Shown here one piece after another: positions 33,001 to 45,427 of a stretch of DNA of 64,000 nucleotides (position 1 is its first letter; the number at the start of each line of letters is the position of its first letter). The DNA is from Pachyseris speciosa. Taxonomy: Eukaryota > Cnidaria > Anthozoa > Scleractinia > Pachyseridae. Location: positions 2,183,501-2,247,500 of the forward strand of contig JAEMWC010000013.1 of NCBI GenBank assembly GCA_016490735.1, in the 5' to 3' direction. The notes under the pieces were generated by a model. That model saw nothing but the letters and a program-made list of their open reading frames with translations, did no database searches and was not told the DNA's origin. Position numbers and translations under genes: made by a program.

Positions 33001-35721
33001 TTCACTAAAATATTTCGAACACACATACCTTATGGCTGTTCCAAAAAGGGGTACCATTCATTGATGGAAGGTATACGAAAGGGGTACCTTTTCTGCCGAA
33101 AATGGTATATAAAAGGGCAAGGGATCGGACGTTGGGCGGAGCCTCCTGGATTAAATTTTTCTTAGTGCCCCCCCCGTGGGGGGGGGGGACTCCATATAAT
33201 GGCCTATACGGGGAGGTTCCGCCCGAAAGGGGTACCTTTTTCACGCTTCAGGTATATGAAAGGGTAGGGATTTCACGAGTCGAAGTATATGAAAGGGTAG
33301 GGAAATCTGTCATTTAGGTAGTGAAAAGGGCTTCACTAAAATATTTCGAACACACATACCTTATGGCTGTTCCAATGGAAGGTATAGGAAAGGGGTACCA
33401 TTTATTGATGGAAGGTATACGAAAGGGGTACCTTTTCTGCCGAAAATGGTATATAAAAGGGCAAGGGATCGGACGTTGGGGCGGAGCCTCCCTGGATTAA
33501 ATTTTTCTTAGTGCCCCCCCCCCCCCCTCCCCGGGTCTGTAGCCATTTTAAATGTAAACATTTATCGTGCAATTGCTTGTTTGTGTCCTTCAAAATTCCA
33601 GTCATTTTCCGTCCTTCAATATTTATGTATCAACTGCTCTTGATAACCGTTTCAAATGGCTTGGCAAATCCGTTGACTAGCTGTGCGTTTTTCCGATCGG
33701 ACGGATATCCGTCAGTGTAGGTTTCCGCGTGAGAGACAATTACGAGGGCACAGCCATTCGATGAAGTCGAATCCATCGATTTAACAAGAGCAAAAACTTG
33801 AAACACAGGGCTTTTTCCAAAGGCTGTAGGCAGCACAGCCATCACATCCAGGCTGCCACGCAGGTTGCAAATCACACAGAGACACTTTCCCTCGATCGCC
33901 CCAATCCCTTAGAATTTGACCGAGCGCCAACCTCTCTGAATTGCCCAAATGAAGAGCCTGTGTGCAGCTGGGCTACATCACGGAATGATCTCCACGCATT
34001 CACAGTCATTTATCTAAATTTACTAAACTTTGACCATGTCTCATTGTTTGGGGCAATTTGTTTTAGCCGGTTTGTTTGTTTATTGGTTTCTCATGCCAAA
34101 ATCTGTACTGAAAGGTTAAAAAAAGCCCCGCAAATACTCCTCGTTGTAGTTTTTCATAGTTTTAAACATTAATTTTGTTATCCAATACAAGATTTTACCG
34201 AAAGGGGGGTCAAGACTAACATGCGAGACTTGCACTTACAGACAACACTTTTTAGAGCAGTTTTCAGTAGAACATATTCGTATTCTCAGTGTTAAACCGG
34301 ATCTAGAATGAAGTGGAGGCTCTTGCGAGGGGTATATTTACACGAGAAAACAGGCCCCCGTTCAAGGCTCGTGTGCTAGCTTGCGCTAGTTCCATAGTCT
34401 CATTACGGAGGATACGAATATGGTTTGTTCCCTTTGGTTGATTGCCTTAGTTCGCTCCGTCTTTGGTTACTGGCTAGCAACACCCGCGACAGGTTTTCAA
34501 CCGATAAGAACCAAGACCAAAGTCAATTGCTTTGACTTCGTATTCTGATTGGTTCGTTGTGCTGCTTGCGTCAGTCGATTGATCGGAGTAATTTTTTTAA
34601 ACCAAAACCAAAGCAATCACTCTGACCAATCACAATAAACCGTAACAGTACAATGAGCCAATCAAAATACGAAGAAATTACATGCAGCCGGCTCAAAGAG
34701 CGGGAAAATGTGCTCGCGTAAGTCACGATTGGTTTTGGTTCTGCTTCTAATTGGTTGAGAAAGTGGTGCGAGTTTTGTTGGCCAATCACAGATCGAAGCA
34801 ATGCAAAACCAAAGCAAACCGAATTTACTTTCGATGCTCGATTGAAATCCGCTCTAAAACAACTTATTTTCCATTAATCGTCTCTAATTAAAGTCACTTA
34901 CTAGTTATCCCAATTCCCAGGTTCGCCACTGCGAAAATATAGGAATATCGCCCACACAGTCCTCAAAGTTTTACATGTACAGCGGCGCGATGTCAATGTT
35001 GTTTCGCCCGTTGATTGGTCGCTTATGCGATGTCACGTGGATCCAGGCTTGCTATGTGTTCCAGATCGCCGCTGCCGTGGATGGGGTTGCCACTCTGCTT
35101 CTTCCACTTGCGACAAAAAACATTCATTTCGTGGTCTTCTTTATATTCTATGGATCTGCCGACGGGGCAATGGCATGCGCATTGTATATTGCGGCCATGT
35201 TTTGTTTCAGAGGTACGAGACGCGTCCAGGGCTTTGGATTGTACCAGAGCACAACGAACGCTGTTTCCGCTGTTGGACCTGCTCTCGGGGTGAGTGGATT
35301 GAGGCTGTGATTCTAGACATCAATCGAAACTAGTGCCTGGACGAACACATCCAGTAAATAACGTGACCACCTCCAACCTCCACCCTTTGAGCATAACTTA
35401 CATGAGTAACAGTGATTTCAGTCCCTAAAAGGACTGGCTAATGACTACACTCTAATAGTCCGTTCTAAGCAGCATATAGTCGTCTTAATCACTCATTTTC
35501 AGCGCCTAACTTCGTCTTGTTTTCTTTCACTGCGCAGGTTTTGTAGCGGACAGCTTTGGCTCGTACCCGCCGGCATTTTACATGGCGGGGGCTTGGTTCT
35601 TTTAAGTGCTTTCTTAATTCTTGTGGTGCCGTTTTTGAAACCAGACGAAATGAACGACGAGGATACGCCAGTGAGTGATCATGAGTTGCTGATGGTCGTG
35701 GAGAAATGCACTGTGGTTTGA
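30095..35721 (+). CDS. Monocarboxylate transporter MCT-B (SLC16-like), frame interrupted by single-base gaps
   Basis: Exons 30095-30322, 31586-32150, 34921-35289 and 35538-35721 (stop TGA) mirror MCT-A one for one, with introns in the same places. The first has DSCWSWFVCVVCAF (TM1); the second CFDKRRSLAMGIVAMGPGAG (signature before and in TM5), MSPVSQAILDALEWRK and IPSVHM; the third RPLIGRLCDVTW and several helices; the last GSYPPAFYM and VVEKCTVV, the same C-terminus as MCT-A. Predicted about 449 residues. Four single-base losses must be assumed: T run 30287-30290, GG at 31701, G run 35287-35290 at the exon 3 donor, and G run 35587-35591. Exon lengths then fit all intron phases. Either the assembly has homopolymer errors or the gene is newly dead. 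Function is as for MCT-A; the paralogs arose by duplication and lie head to head. Confidence 0.85.
30813..30945. mobile_element. Small MITE in MCT-B intron 1
   Basis: Inverted ends TATTAGATGTTTTGG and CCAAAACATCTAATA enclose a GC-richer core with a second inner pair (TCGCGGAGTA / TTACTCCGCGGTA). A further TTATTATCCAA / TTGGATAATAA pair at about 30951 and 31152 suggests a neighbouring related element. Confidence 0.6.
32520..32690 (-). pseudogene. RecQ-like fragment, diverged partial copy
   Basis: It matches 33650-33800 closely at the DNA level (CCGATCGGACGG, GAGAGACAATTACGA, CACAGCCATTCGATGAAG) but lacks the Walker A part. It lies in MCT-B intron 2, upstream of the G/C-run element. Confidence 0.45.
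32836..33535. mobile_element. G/C-run element family R3, head-to-tail dimer with 7-bp target duplication
   Basis: Two copies of about 340-360 bp lie in direct orientation, joined near 33175. Each starts with a G run then ACTCCATATAATGGCC and ends CTTAGTGCCCCCCC. A single direct repeat TCTGTAG flanks the pair (32829-32835, 33536-33542). Internal repeated words include GAAAGGGGTACC and TATATGAAAGGGTAGGGA. A third copy at 47435-47796 also has a 7-bp duplication. Confidence 0.75.
33630..33875 (-). pseudogene. RecQ-like helicase fragment with Walker A
   Basis: The minus strand reads SLDVMAVLPTAFGKSPVF then QVFALVKSMDS and ALVIVSHAETYTDG. The first part is the RecQ motif I region (usually LPTGFGKS; here TAFGKS). 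No further helicase motifs follow. It is a remnant of a helicase gene or helicase-bearing transposon, in MCT-B intron 2, in the same strand and order as its partial copy at 32520-32690. Confidence 0.5.
34590..34860. repeat. Partial copy of CCAAT-rich MITE family R4
   Basis: The words GAGCCAATCAAAATACGAAG, TTGGTTGAGAAAGTG and GCGAGTTTTGT and the end TTTACTTTCGATGCTCGA occur in the same order in 50084-50600. The left end is not clear here. Confidence 0.5.
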
Positions 35722-35984
35722 TCATCAGTTGAACGTATCTCGACCAGTGGGCGACATTGACATCGTAACTGAAGATGGTGAAGGATTGTGGTGAGGGAAA
35801 AATACACGCGCGCGCGCGAAATTGCGAGGATACGCAACGTTCGTGCGCGTGTGTGTATTCCTCCCGCCCCAAACTGATCCATCGCCGAAATTAGAGACTA
35901 CTCGCAGTTAATCGTCACTGTCACTGCCCGGCACCTTCCTTGCCACTGTTGTGACAGCCTCATTCCTCATTATCTTAGTTCTGA

Positions 35985-36475
35985 ATTTGTTTACCGACAA
36001 CCTCGTTCGTAGCAGCGTCTGCAACTACTCTTTAAGAGACTCTAATGGCAAACTTGCTAAAACCCGGCCACACACAAATTATTAAATACATGAAAAATAG
36101 CTTCAACTACTCAGGAGCAGTTCTCTGGAATAGTTGTACCAGTTGAATTGAGGCAGGCTGACTTTCTCAGAACGTTCTGGGCTGGCTGGTGGTCTCCGAT
36201 CGGAATCACCGGAAGTCGGGTTGCAAGACACTTAGAAATATGGTACATAGATGGGGTTACCGCGGGCTTTTCTTTTGTGATATTTAATACACAGCAGTCA
36301 CGTAAAGCAGGCTTTTTGTACTGCTATAGTAATGTTCTTAAACTTGTAGTACTATTTAAAGTAATGAAGGTTTCTTTGTATATCATGACGAGTTTACCGT
36401 GATAAAATAAAGTTAATCAATCACGTGTTAATTTACCGTGTTAAAATAAAGTTAATCAATCAATCAATCAATCAC
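35985..36475 (+). mobile_element. LINE 3' end (degenerate RT tail) with (AATC)n tail
   Basis: The plus strand reads NYSLRDSNGKLAKTRPHTN, FNYSGAVLWNS and, after a frame change, VELRQADFLRT, the usual C-terminal tail of CR1/L2-type reverse transcriptases. It ends in a duplicated AAAATAAAGTTAATCAATCA and a (AATC)n run. It starts about 260 bp past the MCT-B stop. Confidence 0.65.
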
Positions 36476-36914
36476 TCAATCAACCATTGACATTGTCACT
36501 GTCACTGTCAATGTCATTGTCTCTGTCACTTTCAAGATATTGTCAATCATATTGCCTCTGAAATGAAAATGGTTGGGCATATTGCCCGATCTATTGAGAT
36601 GCACCATACGGCGACATTGGGAGGTAACGCTAAGTGTAGCGAGATGGGAGCGTACAACTGCCCTACATTCCTGTCACGGCATTTTCACAGACCAGTTTAT
36701 TTTTAGATTGAATTTCCCGCGAATGTCAGACGCCCGCAGGATCCCCAATTACATCACAACTATCTGCAGGTGCAATCTCGTTGCTGTTGCCGTCCTCGTT
36801 GCCCTTTTTTTGCGGGAAAAGACTCTCAAAACAGATCGGTCTGTGAAAAATGCCTTGACATGCCGTGATATGGGAGTTGCACGCTCCTCGTCATGGGCTC
36901 CTGGGAGAGTCCAT

Positions 36915-37280
36915 TAGGGAGTGTAAGAAACGAGGACGGGAACCTCAACGAGAACGTCACAAAACAGGTTTAATGAGCAAAACAAAATAGCTCAGCAAGT
37001 GCATTTTACATTTTGGTACATTTCTTTGCCGTCCTCTGCAAAACAACAACGTGAAATGACCAAATTTTAGGTTTTGGCGAGAACGTGAGCACATGATTCA
37101 TATTTTTCTGTCTTTTTCTTTACTTTAACGCCGTTCATAGAAATTTAGTTCTTGGATAGCTCGCCGCTATTTTACAAATTGAACAAATTGGAATAATCGC
37201 GAAAGTGCTACAACAACGAGAAGATATATTTTCAAATGACGTTTTCGTTGCCGTCGCGTCCTCGTTTCTTAAACTCCCTA
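36915..37280. mobile_element. MITE between MCT-B and the sulfotransferase gene
   Basis: Inverted ends TAGGGAGTGTAAGAAACGAG and its near inverse (CTCGTTTCTTAAACTCCCTA), followed inward by GACGGGAACC / GCCGTCGCGT. Length 366 bp, noncoding. Confidence 0.7.
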
Positions 37281-37807
37281 ATAAATCAAGAGACTAGCGC
37301 GATGACATTGTCGAGTTGTGGCTGTTCAATTTGGCCAAGAGATGCAAAAAGGCGCATGAGCTGGACCTGGACCTAAGCGTTTCGTAAGGTTAAAGGAGAG
37401 CTGATTGTTGTTCGTAGTAAAAATGCTGAGATGAAGATGACTTGCAAACATACTTACGGCCACCTTGTTGACGTAATAAACAGAACCTCAAGAAGACTGT
37501 TTTGAAGATATGAAGGGTCACTAGAATACGAGTCCTTATTTTTCTTAGGGACGGAATGTAACTCCTCTCCCGCGAAAAGGACGTGGGGAGGGGAATGACA
37601 TGTTTATATTTTTCTTCTCCTCGCGCGTCGCGTTCCTCGCGGAGGCACTTTACACGCGCGCTCGCGTATGTCACTCGCTTTGCTGTCACTAAGATAAATA
37701 GGGGACTACACTCGTCCTCTAAATGGTCACACTAATTTCATCGTTGACATGCAAAGCAACTGTGATCATCGTCATCGTAATCATAATCATGATCATTATT
37801 ACTATTA

Positions 37808-40800
37808 CTATTCAAACTCGAAAGTCAGTCCTGTTCCTTTTAACTTAGACAAAAGGCGCTCTTCAAATTTCCGGTTTAATTCTTCACTAAAATAATTTCT
37901 CCAATCTCCAACGTTACCCTTGCGAAGAAGGCTTGGTTTAGAAGGGATGTTTTCAACAGTAAAATTTTCAGCATTTTTCTTCATCTCACCAAACGTGCAC
38001 TGATGGGCGATTTTAGCAATGGTGTCTTCTGGAAGACGTCTCCCAAGAAATTCACTGATCTTGCGAACATTACCATGGAGGTCCTGAGACAAAGCGGAAA
38101 TCGCAGAACAAAAAAAGGTTAACTTGAGATTTTGTCGGCCGTGAGTAAAGCAGGGGACAGGGGGGCTCAAAATCTTCCGCTTCCCGTATCTGTACCCTCG
38201 TGCTCCCAACCTTTTTCGCGCTGCCCCCAACCCCCCCCCCCCCCCCCCCCCTTCCCCGATACTTGTACACTATTCCTCTTCTGTGGTAATGGTAATGGTA
38301 ACTTTATTTATACACGTTAAACCCTCAGCAAGGATTATAAAATGATAAAAGTTTAACTATAATTATCCCCAACTAAAGTAACCAACCTAAAAACTGAACT
38401 AATTAACTGTACACTAAAAGCTGCTTTACAAGGATACCGTGTTAAAACTCATTCAGAACTGTGGTGGCGTAGGTTAAGTTTAAAATCATGTAAAGATGTT
38501 GCTGCTCGAAGGCCACTGGATAGGCTGTTCCACAACCCGGCTCCGCTGTAAGAGAAACTGTTCTTCAAATAATTGGTGCGGGGCTGTGGAAGAGCCAATT
38601 GAACCTGCTTACAGAAAAATAGCCGAGTCTAGCCAGTGAGCGAGAAGGCGAAAAGCTAAATAAAATCTATCAGACAAGCCATGGAAGTACATGAAAGAAA
38701 GTGTATACCTTTTTTAAGTCTTCATATTTGAGGAATAAGATATTTGGTTCTTGTCTGTGTTCCCACCAAGGTAAAACGTGCTCAGACCACAAACCGAACG
38801 CTCCTATATGGAATAGAGACAACAGATACTTAATCATTGAAATAGGTCAAATATTTTTATTCATTGTGTCGACCAGGGGCACCAAACAGGAAAAGACCTT
38901 ATTGTGGAAAAGCCTGGGACTGAGTGGCACCGCAAGTTATTGTGGGATTGTTTATGTGGACGCGTTGCAACAACGAAAAACTCTTGATCAAACACGTAAC
39001 CTGTTGTGTGCCTTTGTGTACGAATAGAGAGAAACGGTCGTGACTAGAATGGATACTCCAAAGTCAGGTCACACACTTAGTTTTGTATATATAAAGTAAA
39101 AAACGATCTTAGTAAATTTTCACTAAGTCTAAAAAATAATCTTTGAAACCCGGGTTACAGGCGTCACAACGACATCCATATCCACTACACCAACGATTGG
39201 TAGCTGATGAGGGAGGCAAGTTTTAACAAATTTATGTGGTGTCACGGCCATAACATTATATGAAGGCTAACCATTTCGAGTCAGCGCTTAGGTCTTATCA
39301 CTAGAGATCAGTGTCTAACCCAGCAGTTCTTCTCTGCCTTTAAACAGAGTGTTGTTTCGAGTTAAGCCTGGTTTTTACTAGCGACGCAAGCGCAAGCGCA
39401 AGGATAAGCGCAAACACAAGCAGCTTATGCCAAGTGAAAACGAACACTTCGCAAGCGAACGCAAGCATAAGCGCAAGCACAAGGAAAAGGAAAAATTTTG
39501 ACCCTTGCGCTTGTGCTTGCGCTTATGCTTATGCTTGCGTTAAGCCCGTTTCCACAGTGAAATAAGTGCTTGCGCTTGCGTCGCTAGTGAAAACCAGGCT
39601 TTAACGTTGTCCAGGTTGTCGGTTATCGCCATATAACGTCACCAAATGTTCCACGAATGACGATAATTTTGAGATATGTTATATTGTATATGTATCACAA
39701 AATGTCTCACCTTATTTTAGAGTATCCATTCCAGTGATAACCGGAAAGAAACAGAGACTCCTCGAATCTAACATTTTACATGGAGCAAAATCGTTCGCAG
39801 TGTTTGTCCATCTTGGGGTTAGCTATTACAGAAAAAAAATGATTTTTGTTTACTGAATATTTGGTTGAATAACAGCTAGACTGCAAAACAGCCGTATTTT
39901 GTTCGAATGCGAGGTCTCGTCCAGCGAAAGGTCTGGAGCGCGGGTGAAAACGTAGGGCGAGACTGGGGAGCGACGCTAAAACTGCGGGCGTGTGAGGGTC
40001 GCGCGCGAGCAGCGAGATTTCGCGCCTTCAATAAACGAACATAAAAAACCGAAAATTCGCTCCTTCAATAGGTGGTTTGCTCGTTACGTCATCGCCGCCA
40101 TGCTGGTGGAAGTAAACAATACATCTCTCATTAGCTCCTTGTGTTCATCCACCAGCATTTGTTCGTTTCACCATTGTTATCTGTGTCCCCAGAGATTGGC
40201 TGCAAACCACCTGTAAACGAAAATAAAAATCGCGAAGCGCGAGAATTCGCGCCTTCGAAAGACGAAAATAAAATCCGACTGTTTTGCAGTCTAAGTAACA
40301 GCTTCCCATCCATCATCTGTAAAAATCAAAGGTTATCTGTGAAATTTCATGGCATCTACCTTTGCCTTCTACAAGCAAGGTGGCAAAAAACTCCCACGTT
40401 CCGCTGAAGTAACTGTGGGGGCCAAAACTGTTAACAAAGTTATAGAACGATAAAGCAGCGTCTTTTGGGTTCCTAGCTATGTACAGGTACTTGCTTCTGT
40501 TAGCCTCGTTGTCACTCATTGGGATCACGTGATAGGGAAGATGTGACTTGATTAGCCGGGGACTGGGTCGAGAATCAAGAGCAACTTGTGGGTCGTCCCC
40601 AGGCCTAAGAAAGAGCTGGCTTTTTTCCAGATGGGAATATGTTTTGTCCAGACTTTCTGTGCTGATTTCACCATTATGGTAGATTTGCCAGACAATCTCT
40701 TGCAGCCAAGTAGTCCCTGCAAGCATAATTACATCAATAAAGGAATGAACAATATTTCTCAACTTTCATGTGATGAGAGAGGGGATAAATGACAGGAAAA

Positions 40801-40913
40801 TGCAATCTACATCTTGAGGCAGTGTTGTATAAATTAGATTATCATCATCATCATCATCATCAACATCACCATCATCACCATCACCATCATCATCATCATC
40901 ATCATCATTGTTA

Positions 40914-40981
<68 letters not shown>

Positions 40982-41996
40982 GGCTTCGTAGCAGCACAAA
41001 GTAAGATATGGCTTTGATAAACCACATGATGTTTTTAAAGTTCATTTTTTAATGAAAACAATTTTCGGATGAGACATCATCCATCGTCAGTTGTACAGTG
41101 CATGGGCAAGGCGAATGAAATAAATCTGGGAAAAACATGAACTGACTGACAATTCTTGATCAGGAAGTTGACATCAAGCCGGGCTTTTTTCGCTTTTGTA
41201 GAGGTCTTCTCAAAGTGGCGAAGCTCAGCAATGGACAGCTTGTGATCATATTTGGCCACTAGATCGTGTAAAATGTTACCAAGGCTTCGTAGCAGAACAA
41301 AGTAAGATATGGCTTTGATAAACCACACAATGTTTTTAAAGTTCATTTTTAATGAAGACATGTTTCGGATGAGACATCATCCATCATCATTTGAACAGTG
41401 CGTGGGTAAGGTGAATGAAATAAATCTGGGAAAAATGTGAAGTGTCTTAATTAAAAATTGAACTTTAAAATATTGTGTCACTGGTTTATCAAAGCCATAG
41501 ACCTTTTTCATAATGGCGGACGATTTTAATTATTCTTTTGTATATGTGTTAATTAGCCCTACTAACCTCACTTTAATGAAAAAATTCTATTGAATTTTAC
41601 ACATGCTGACGAGGCTAGTAGGGCTCATTATCATAAAAATAAAAGAATAATTTGTCGGTTGCCATTATGAAAAGGGTCTATATCTTACTTTGTGCTGCTA
41701 AGAAGCCTTCAGTTGGTAACATTTTACATGATCTAGCGGCCAAATATGATCACAAGCTGTCCATTGGCAAGCTTTGCCACTTCGAGAAGACCTCTACAAA
41801 AGTGAAAAAAGCCCTGCTTGGTGTCAACTTCCTCAAGAATTGTCAGTCACTTCACATTTTTCCCAGATTTATTTCATTTGCCTTGCCCACGCACTGTACA
41901 ACTGATGATGATGTCTCATCCGAAACATGTCTTCATTAAAAAATGAACTTTAAAAACATTGTGTGCTTTATCAAAGCCATATATTATTATTATCGG

Positions 41997-42028
<32 letters not shown>

Positions 42029-42660
42029 GTCTCTGTTATCACAGTCTTTGCTGGTGTTCTTTTTGTGCATCAGCCGGGCGCAAACCATGCACCTAGAGCG
42101 TCAGTCACTCAAGTCAATCATTCTGTTATACACTGAGCACCTTTCTGAGGATTCGCGCAGATCCCAGCATGCAGATCTTTTGAATCTCTGTCATAGTAGC
42201 TCTCTCTGATACTTTCTTGATGTTTTCTACCATACCCTTCTTCACTGTACTAAGCGCACCAACGACCACAGGGATCACTACAGTTTCCATATGCCACATT
42301 CTCTGTATTCCTAGTTCTAGGTCTCTGTACTTGCCTTTTTTTTCAGTTTCCTTCAGTGCGATGTTTCTATCTGATGGAACAGTCATATCAATCAGTTTGC
42401 AGGTGGAATTTTCTGAATCTTTAATGACGATGTCTGGTCTGTTCGCTGTTATAGTTCTATCAGTATTGACTGGCATGTCCTACATGATGGTGATGTTGTT
42501 ATCTTTATTGTGCATCACGGTCTCTGGCTCGTGTTCGTACCATTTGTCTGTAGTCTCTATATCATGATCTTTAACAGATGCTCCAATGGAGATATGCTGC
42601 AGCATTATTGTGCCTGGAGATGTACTCTGTTTTGGCTAATACCTCACATCCAGATACAGA

Positions 42661-42712
<52 letters not shown>

Positions 42713-45383
42713 GCTTTGATAAACCATTCTGTTTTTTTATCAATATTTTAAAACTTTTTTAACAAATTCTCAAACAATCTTAAATTTACAATTGAAGGGC
42801 TGGGGGCATAAACTGCCTATGTGTAGTTTTAGGTGTTTTTTTTTTTTTGCATACATTATTTCTCGAAAACGAAAAAGAAATCGGTGAAAAAAAAATACGG
42901 GACAATGTTTTTGAATCAAAATGCAGTTCACATGCAAAAATTTGGACAAATCCAAGCGAACTAAAAAAACGGCCGAAAATTACACATAGGCAGTTTATGC
43001 TCTCAGCCCTTCAATTATTGATCTACTAGAATGCTAATGCTAAATTATTCAATTTTTTGTCTATAACATCATTTTCACACCACATCACTCATCTGAGTAC
43101 TAACATAGTGGGATGGTAGCTTTCTGTAGAAAGAGAGTTGTTAACATTATCATCAGAATCATCAATTGATAACAATAGTAACTAAATTAATAGTAATTAT
43201 TTATCATCATCATCATTATCATCATCATCATCATCATCATCATCAATTGATAACAATAGTAACTAAATTAATGGTAATTATTTATCATCATCATCATCAT
43301 CATCATCAAGTGGAGTTAAGGCAAAAATAAGGAAATACATTAGGGACAAGAGGCACTGTACACGTTTCAAGCACAAGGAGGGATAGCACAGTGTGCAGCC
43401 TGTGGGCCTCTTCTCCATCCCAGTAATCCAACTCTTTTCTTTTTGTTTCCCTTCCCCTTTTGCCACCCTAACTTCTTTCCAATACTACTGTATCTTTGCT
43501 GCCTAATTCCTCATAATAATTTCACCACTCTTGCATTAACCATTGCCATTAATATATTTTTTTACACCCAATTTCACATGTAAAGAACAGTAGTTTATAG
43601 CATGGGAATTATTGTTTATCAAGCATTTGATCAAACTTGCAACATAACCGGTTAGAGAACTGACAACATACCACAAAATGTATTGCTCCTTAGGGCCTCT
43701 TCATATGAGCCTGGTAATCTGGCTGGCTTGGTTAGCGACATGAATTTTATAATCTGTTTGTATGGGAAATTGCAGCCCGGTCACTGAGATGAAAAGAGGT
43801 GATGCAACCATTCAGGTGTGAAGCCTAAAGAACAAGTCTGGCAAGAAATTTTCACTGTTATCAGTTCTAGAAACCTAAAAATCCTTTATCTTTACATTAA
43901 CTATCAATAAAGAAATTATCCCAAAATTTTAGTAAACAGAAGAACAAAAAAGTAAAAATCAAATACTGCCCGTTTTATTGACAAAAATGCATTTGCATCA
44001 TTTTCATCTTGGTAACCAGGCTGGAGTGCTCATATCACAAAATTTCCAGCCCGGTTATTGAGGTCTCGGTCTGAGAAACCAAGCAAAGCATTCAGTAGTG
44101 AGGCAAGATCTCAGTAACCGGGTTAGCCCAGTCAACTGGGTTGATGTGAAGAGGCCCTTGGGCTGGTCAAGAATACATTCCCAACAAAGAGGAATCAACC
44201 CTTTAGCAAACCCTAATAAAGAGGCCTTCCAAGGGGTAGAAGTGACAAGCGATTTATGGCTCCAAAAACAGGCGACAATCTTCTCCCAAAACACCAACAA
44301 TTGACATAAATTGGCATAAAGTGCACGTCAGGTGGCGACAGTTCCCTTTCCATTCCTCTGTTGTCATTGCACATTGCGACAGTGACATTTGTCCCAAACG
44401 AAACAACCCACAGACCAAGTCATCAGGATGGGGGGGGGAACCCTTACCCTTTTAATATAGAGTCCTAAAGTGATGGAGTCATAAAAACTAAATTTGTGAA
44501 ATTATGGGATTTGTTCATATGATCCGAAAAGACACAATAAAAAAGGTATCCCTGTCAAAAGTCGACATTTTCTTACTGTTTGAGGGCGAGATATTAGCAC
44601 TATTATGCTCTGTTGACTCCATACAAATCCTTCGATATTTTATCAAATTTAGAAGGACCTATACTATATGGAGTTAGCACAGCATAACGATACTATAGTC
44701 TCTTGAATAACTATAGCCACCATTGCAATATGCCTTGTTCTTCAAAAGCCTTGGACAAGTGGCCGGGTATTCTATTAATTATCTGGGGAAATACCTATAA
44801 GACTACTCTCCAGCCAATTGCTATTCTACAGAAAAAAGCAATGCGAATTATTACCTTCTCTAGATTTGATGAACACTCTAGTCCTTTGTTTAAGTCTCTT
44901 GAAATTATAAAATTTTTGGACCTAGTAACTTTTGATTTAGCCATCTTTATGTACAAATATCACAATCAACTATTACCACCTGTTTTTATTTCTTTTTTCA
45001 CTAAAATAACACAGATTCATAGCTATAATACAAGGCTTGCTGCAAAACAGTCTTATTATCTCCCAAAAGCAAGAACTAATTATGGAATATTCAATATTAG
45101 ATTTCAAGGTCCATCAGTGTGGAATTCCATTGATGAAGATATTAAATCGTCTTCTTTGTCTTTATTTAAAAAGAAAATGAAACAGCACTTAATCAAAGAT
45201 TACTAGACATCTGTACTTCGATTTCGATTTTGTAATTCTAAGATAAGATATTATACTGTTTTGCAACGTAAGAATTATGGTCATTTTAAAATACTGGTAC
45301 TTTACTTAACTCTGTTTAATTTTGTTTTTGTGTGTATTTATGTGTGTTTGTTCTTGTGTCCCTGACCTTAACATTTCTTACAG

Positions 45384-45427
<44 letters not shown>

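Larger units (their letters stand above)
40981..41965. mobile_element. Penelope-like retroelement ends, tandem and inverted partial copies
   Basis: Two minus-strand copies repeat with a 300-bp period (40981-41100 matches 41281-41400). A third, plus-strand copy (41461-41965) faces them. The frames contain LRHFEKTSTKAKKARLDVNF, then NCQSVHVFPRFISFALP, which resemble the N-terminal domain of Penelope-like reverse transcriptases. Partial tandem and inverted joins are a known habit of these elements. A MITE (41497-41681) has split the plus copy at GCCATATC. There is no full RT. Confidence 0.6.

Noticed and set aside
36573..36917. 114-residue frame
   Set aside because: It runs into a MITE end, has no recognisable motif and no splice context.
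40789..41004. His-rich then Ile/Leu-rich frame
   Set aside because: Direct translation of (ATC)n and (ATT)n microsatellites.
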